A stretch of DNA of 64,000 nt, from positions 16,789,601-16,853,600 of the forward strand of contig OY759225.1 of the NCBI GenBank assembly GCA_963662175.1, read 5' to 3'. This DNA is from Aradus depressus. Taxonomy: Eukaryota > Arthropoda > Insecta > Hemiptera > Aradidae. Positions 63,091 to 64,000 of this stretch are shown here, one piece after another. How positions within the stretch are numbered: the first letter of the stretch is position 1; each line of letters starts with the position of its first letter. The position numbers and the translations under genes were made by a program. The notes below the pieces were generated by a model. The model was given only the letters and a program-made list of their open reading frames with translations, was not told the origin of the DNA and made no database searches.

Positions 63091-63530
63091 TCCCATAAGT
63101 AATGTCGGTTTCTCATTATTGGCTGTTTGTATACAAAATTAAAGCCAACTGCCTTTTGGATGATGATTTGTTTACCAACAATATTTAAATAGGTATTAAT
63201 AAATAATTAACTTATACTGGGGAACATATTCGGCACATTTTGTTATGGAAATTTAACAAAGGCGAAAAATTGAGACAGTTTATGGCGAGCGTCAAATAAG
63301 TGAGAGGCGGGTGCAACGATGGTTTGAAAACTTTCGTGGTGGACATTTCGACCTTATAGACGAGCCTCGCTCAGGCCGACCTGTTCAATTAGACGAGGAT
63401 CTTCTGAGAGCTGCAGTTGAAGAAAATCCAGCTGTAAGAGTTGAAGAACACATAAATAATAATTATAAATTAACGACAATTGTACAATAGGTCAAAAAAC
63501 GTGGACATACTCTGGAAATTTATAATAAAT
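63088..63530 (+). pseudogene. second mariner-type relic, N-terminal part
   Basis: Left terminus-like CCCATAAGTAATGTCGGTTT. The transposase frame reads YGERQISERRVQRWFENFRG, GHFDLIDEPRSGRPVQLDED, LLRAAVEENPAVRVEEHI, then decays (VKKRGHTLEIYNK). It is a different subgroup from the 53.8-kb copy. The catalytic domain is absent. Confidence 0.88.
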
Positions 63531-63544
63531 AATATATATTTTTT

Positions 63545-63660
63545 AGATTTACAAACCATCCAACATCAAACGAATTCAGGCGTTTCAGTCAAATACCCTC
63601 GGACTGATAACACAGTGCCCCCCCATACATAAACAACAGAACACTTCATAACGATCTTAT
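63545..63660 (+). pseudogene. small Jockey-type LINE fragment
   Basis: YKPSNIKRIQAFQSNTLGLI then TQCPP, equivalent to KPSHTKRIQAIQNKILRTIT in the LINE at 55.1-57.8 kb. Confidence 0.75.
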
Positions 63661-63966
63661 GATACATACAGTACCCGACACAATACAAACTACTTACATA
63701 CGGTTTTTTTAGAAAACTTACATACATTTATTTACTTATTTATTTTATTTATTTATTTTATTTTATTTTTATTCTTGTCCTAATAATTAAGATAAATTTT
63801 CGTCCCGAGGACCTACCACTGGGTGGCCTTCCTCTCACATGCCCTTCACGCCAACATACCAATACCATCACGGATGCTGGTTGCTGCACCTTAGCAACAG
63901 TTGTATCTTTATGAATAAAAGACAAAAAAAAAAAATTACAAACAGATATTTACAACTGTATAAAGA
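63661..63966. other. AT repeats and possible LINE tail
   Basis: A TTTA-rich low-complexity run (63720-63775) precedes a less AT-rich 140-bp segment ending in a short A-run (63926-63937), possibly a LINE 3' UTR with poly(A). Confidence 0.4.
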
Positions 63967-64000
63967 AAGTCGGGCTCATGTCCACCAGAATGACGAAAGA
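63967..64000 (+). mobile_element. SINE 3' part running off the window
   Basis: AAGTCGGGCTCATGTCCACC then AGAATGACGAAAGA, the segment before the 3' hairpin. Confidence 0.85.

Overview
This window looks like repeat-rich, intergenic or heterochromatic DNA from a large insect genome. It carries CCTAA/TTAGG-type repeats at the tails of a tRNA-derived SINE. It also holds insect-type LINEs (Jockey, RTE-like and other non-LTR ends), mariner, Tc1, pogo/Tigger-like, hAT and PIF/Harbinger-like DNA transposons, a Helitron helicase relic and Penelope-like reverse-transcriptase debris. I could not support any intact host gene. The only long open reading frames are the two ORFs of one Jockey-type LINE near the right end.

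Layout. 161-2405 is a tandem satellite with a 132-bp unit (about 17 copies) whose units can fold into hairpins. 2.4-16 kb is a mosaic of SINE copies, a dispersed family (here 'family D') built of ~141-143-bp modules, LINE 3' ends, and pogo/Tigger-like ends with transposase relics (7377-13007 and 13994-14593). 16.6-30.2 kb holds more LINE C-terminal pieces, five hammerhead-like motifs (counting 10.6 and 42.8 kb), a Penelope-like RT relic (24.35-24.87 kb), a Tc1-like element abutting a Helitron helicase relic (25.7-27.0 kb), and SINEs with clean target-site duplications. 30.2-49.8 kb carries three copies of a pogo-like MITE (31.8, 35.6, 47.6 kb), a Harbinger-like element with a MADF exon (41 kb), a 24-bp minisatellite (42.9 kb), a TAA-flanked MITE (43.4 kb) and many D modules. 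49.8-54.9 kb has a hAT fragment with a BED finger and TATCGATA-type motifs, four SINEs and a mariner relic. 54.9-59.25 kb is a nearly complete Jockey-type LINE on the minus strand whose RT catalytic motif reads YAHD. 59.3-60.1 kb is a TTAA-flanked element carrying a MADF relic. The rest holds a LINE nested in a LINE (60.65-61.8 kb), a second mariner relic (63.1-63.5 kb) and more SINE ends.

How the pieces relate: the small elements are all non-autonomous. The SINE presumably borrows a LINE reverse transcriptase, and the MITEs presumably use pogo- and Harbinger-type transposases encoded elsewhere. The strongest unexpected signals are base-pair-preserving changes in a hairpin of the satellite and in a hairpin of the SINE body, the telomere-like SINE tail, and the hammerhead-like motifs downstream of decayed RT genes. 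All family assignments are by eye from motifs; no database search was done.
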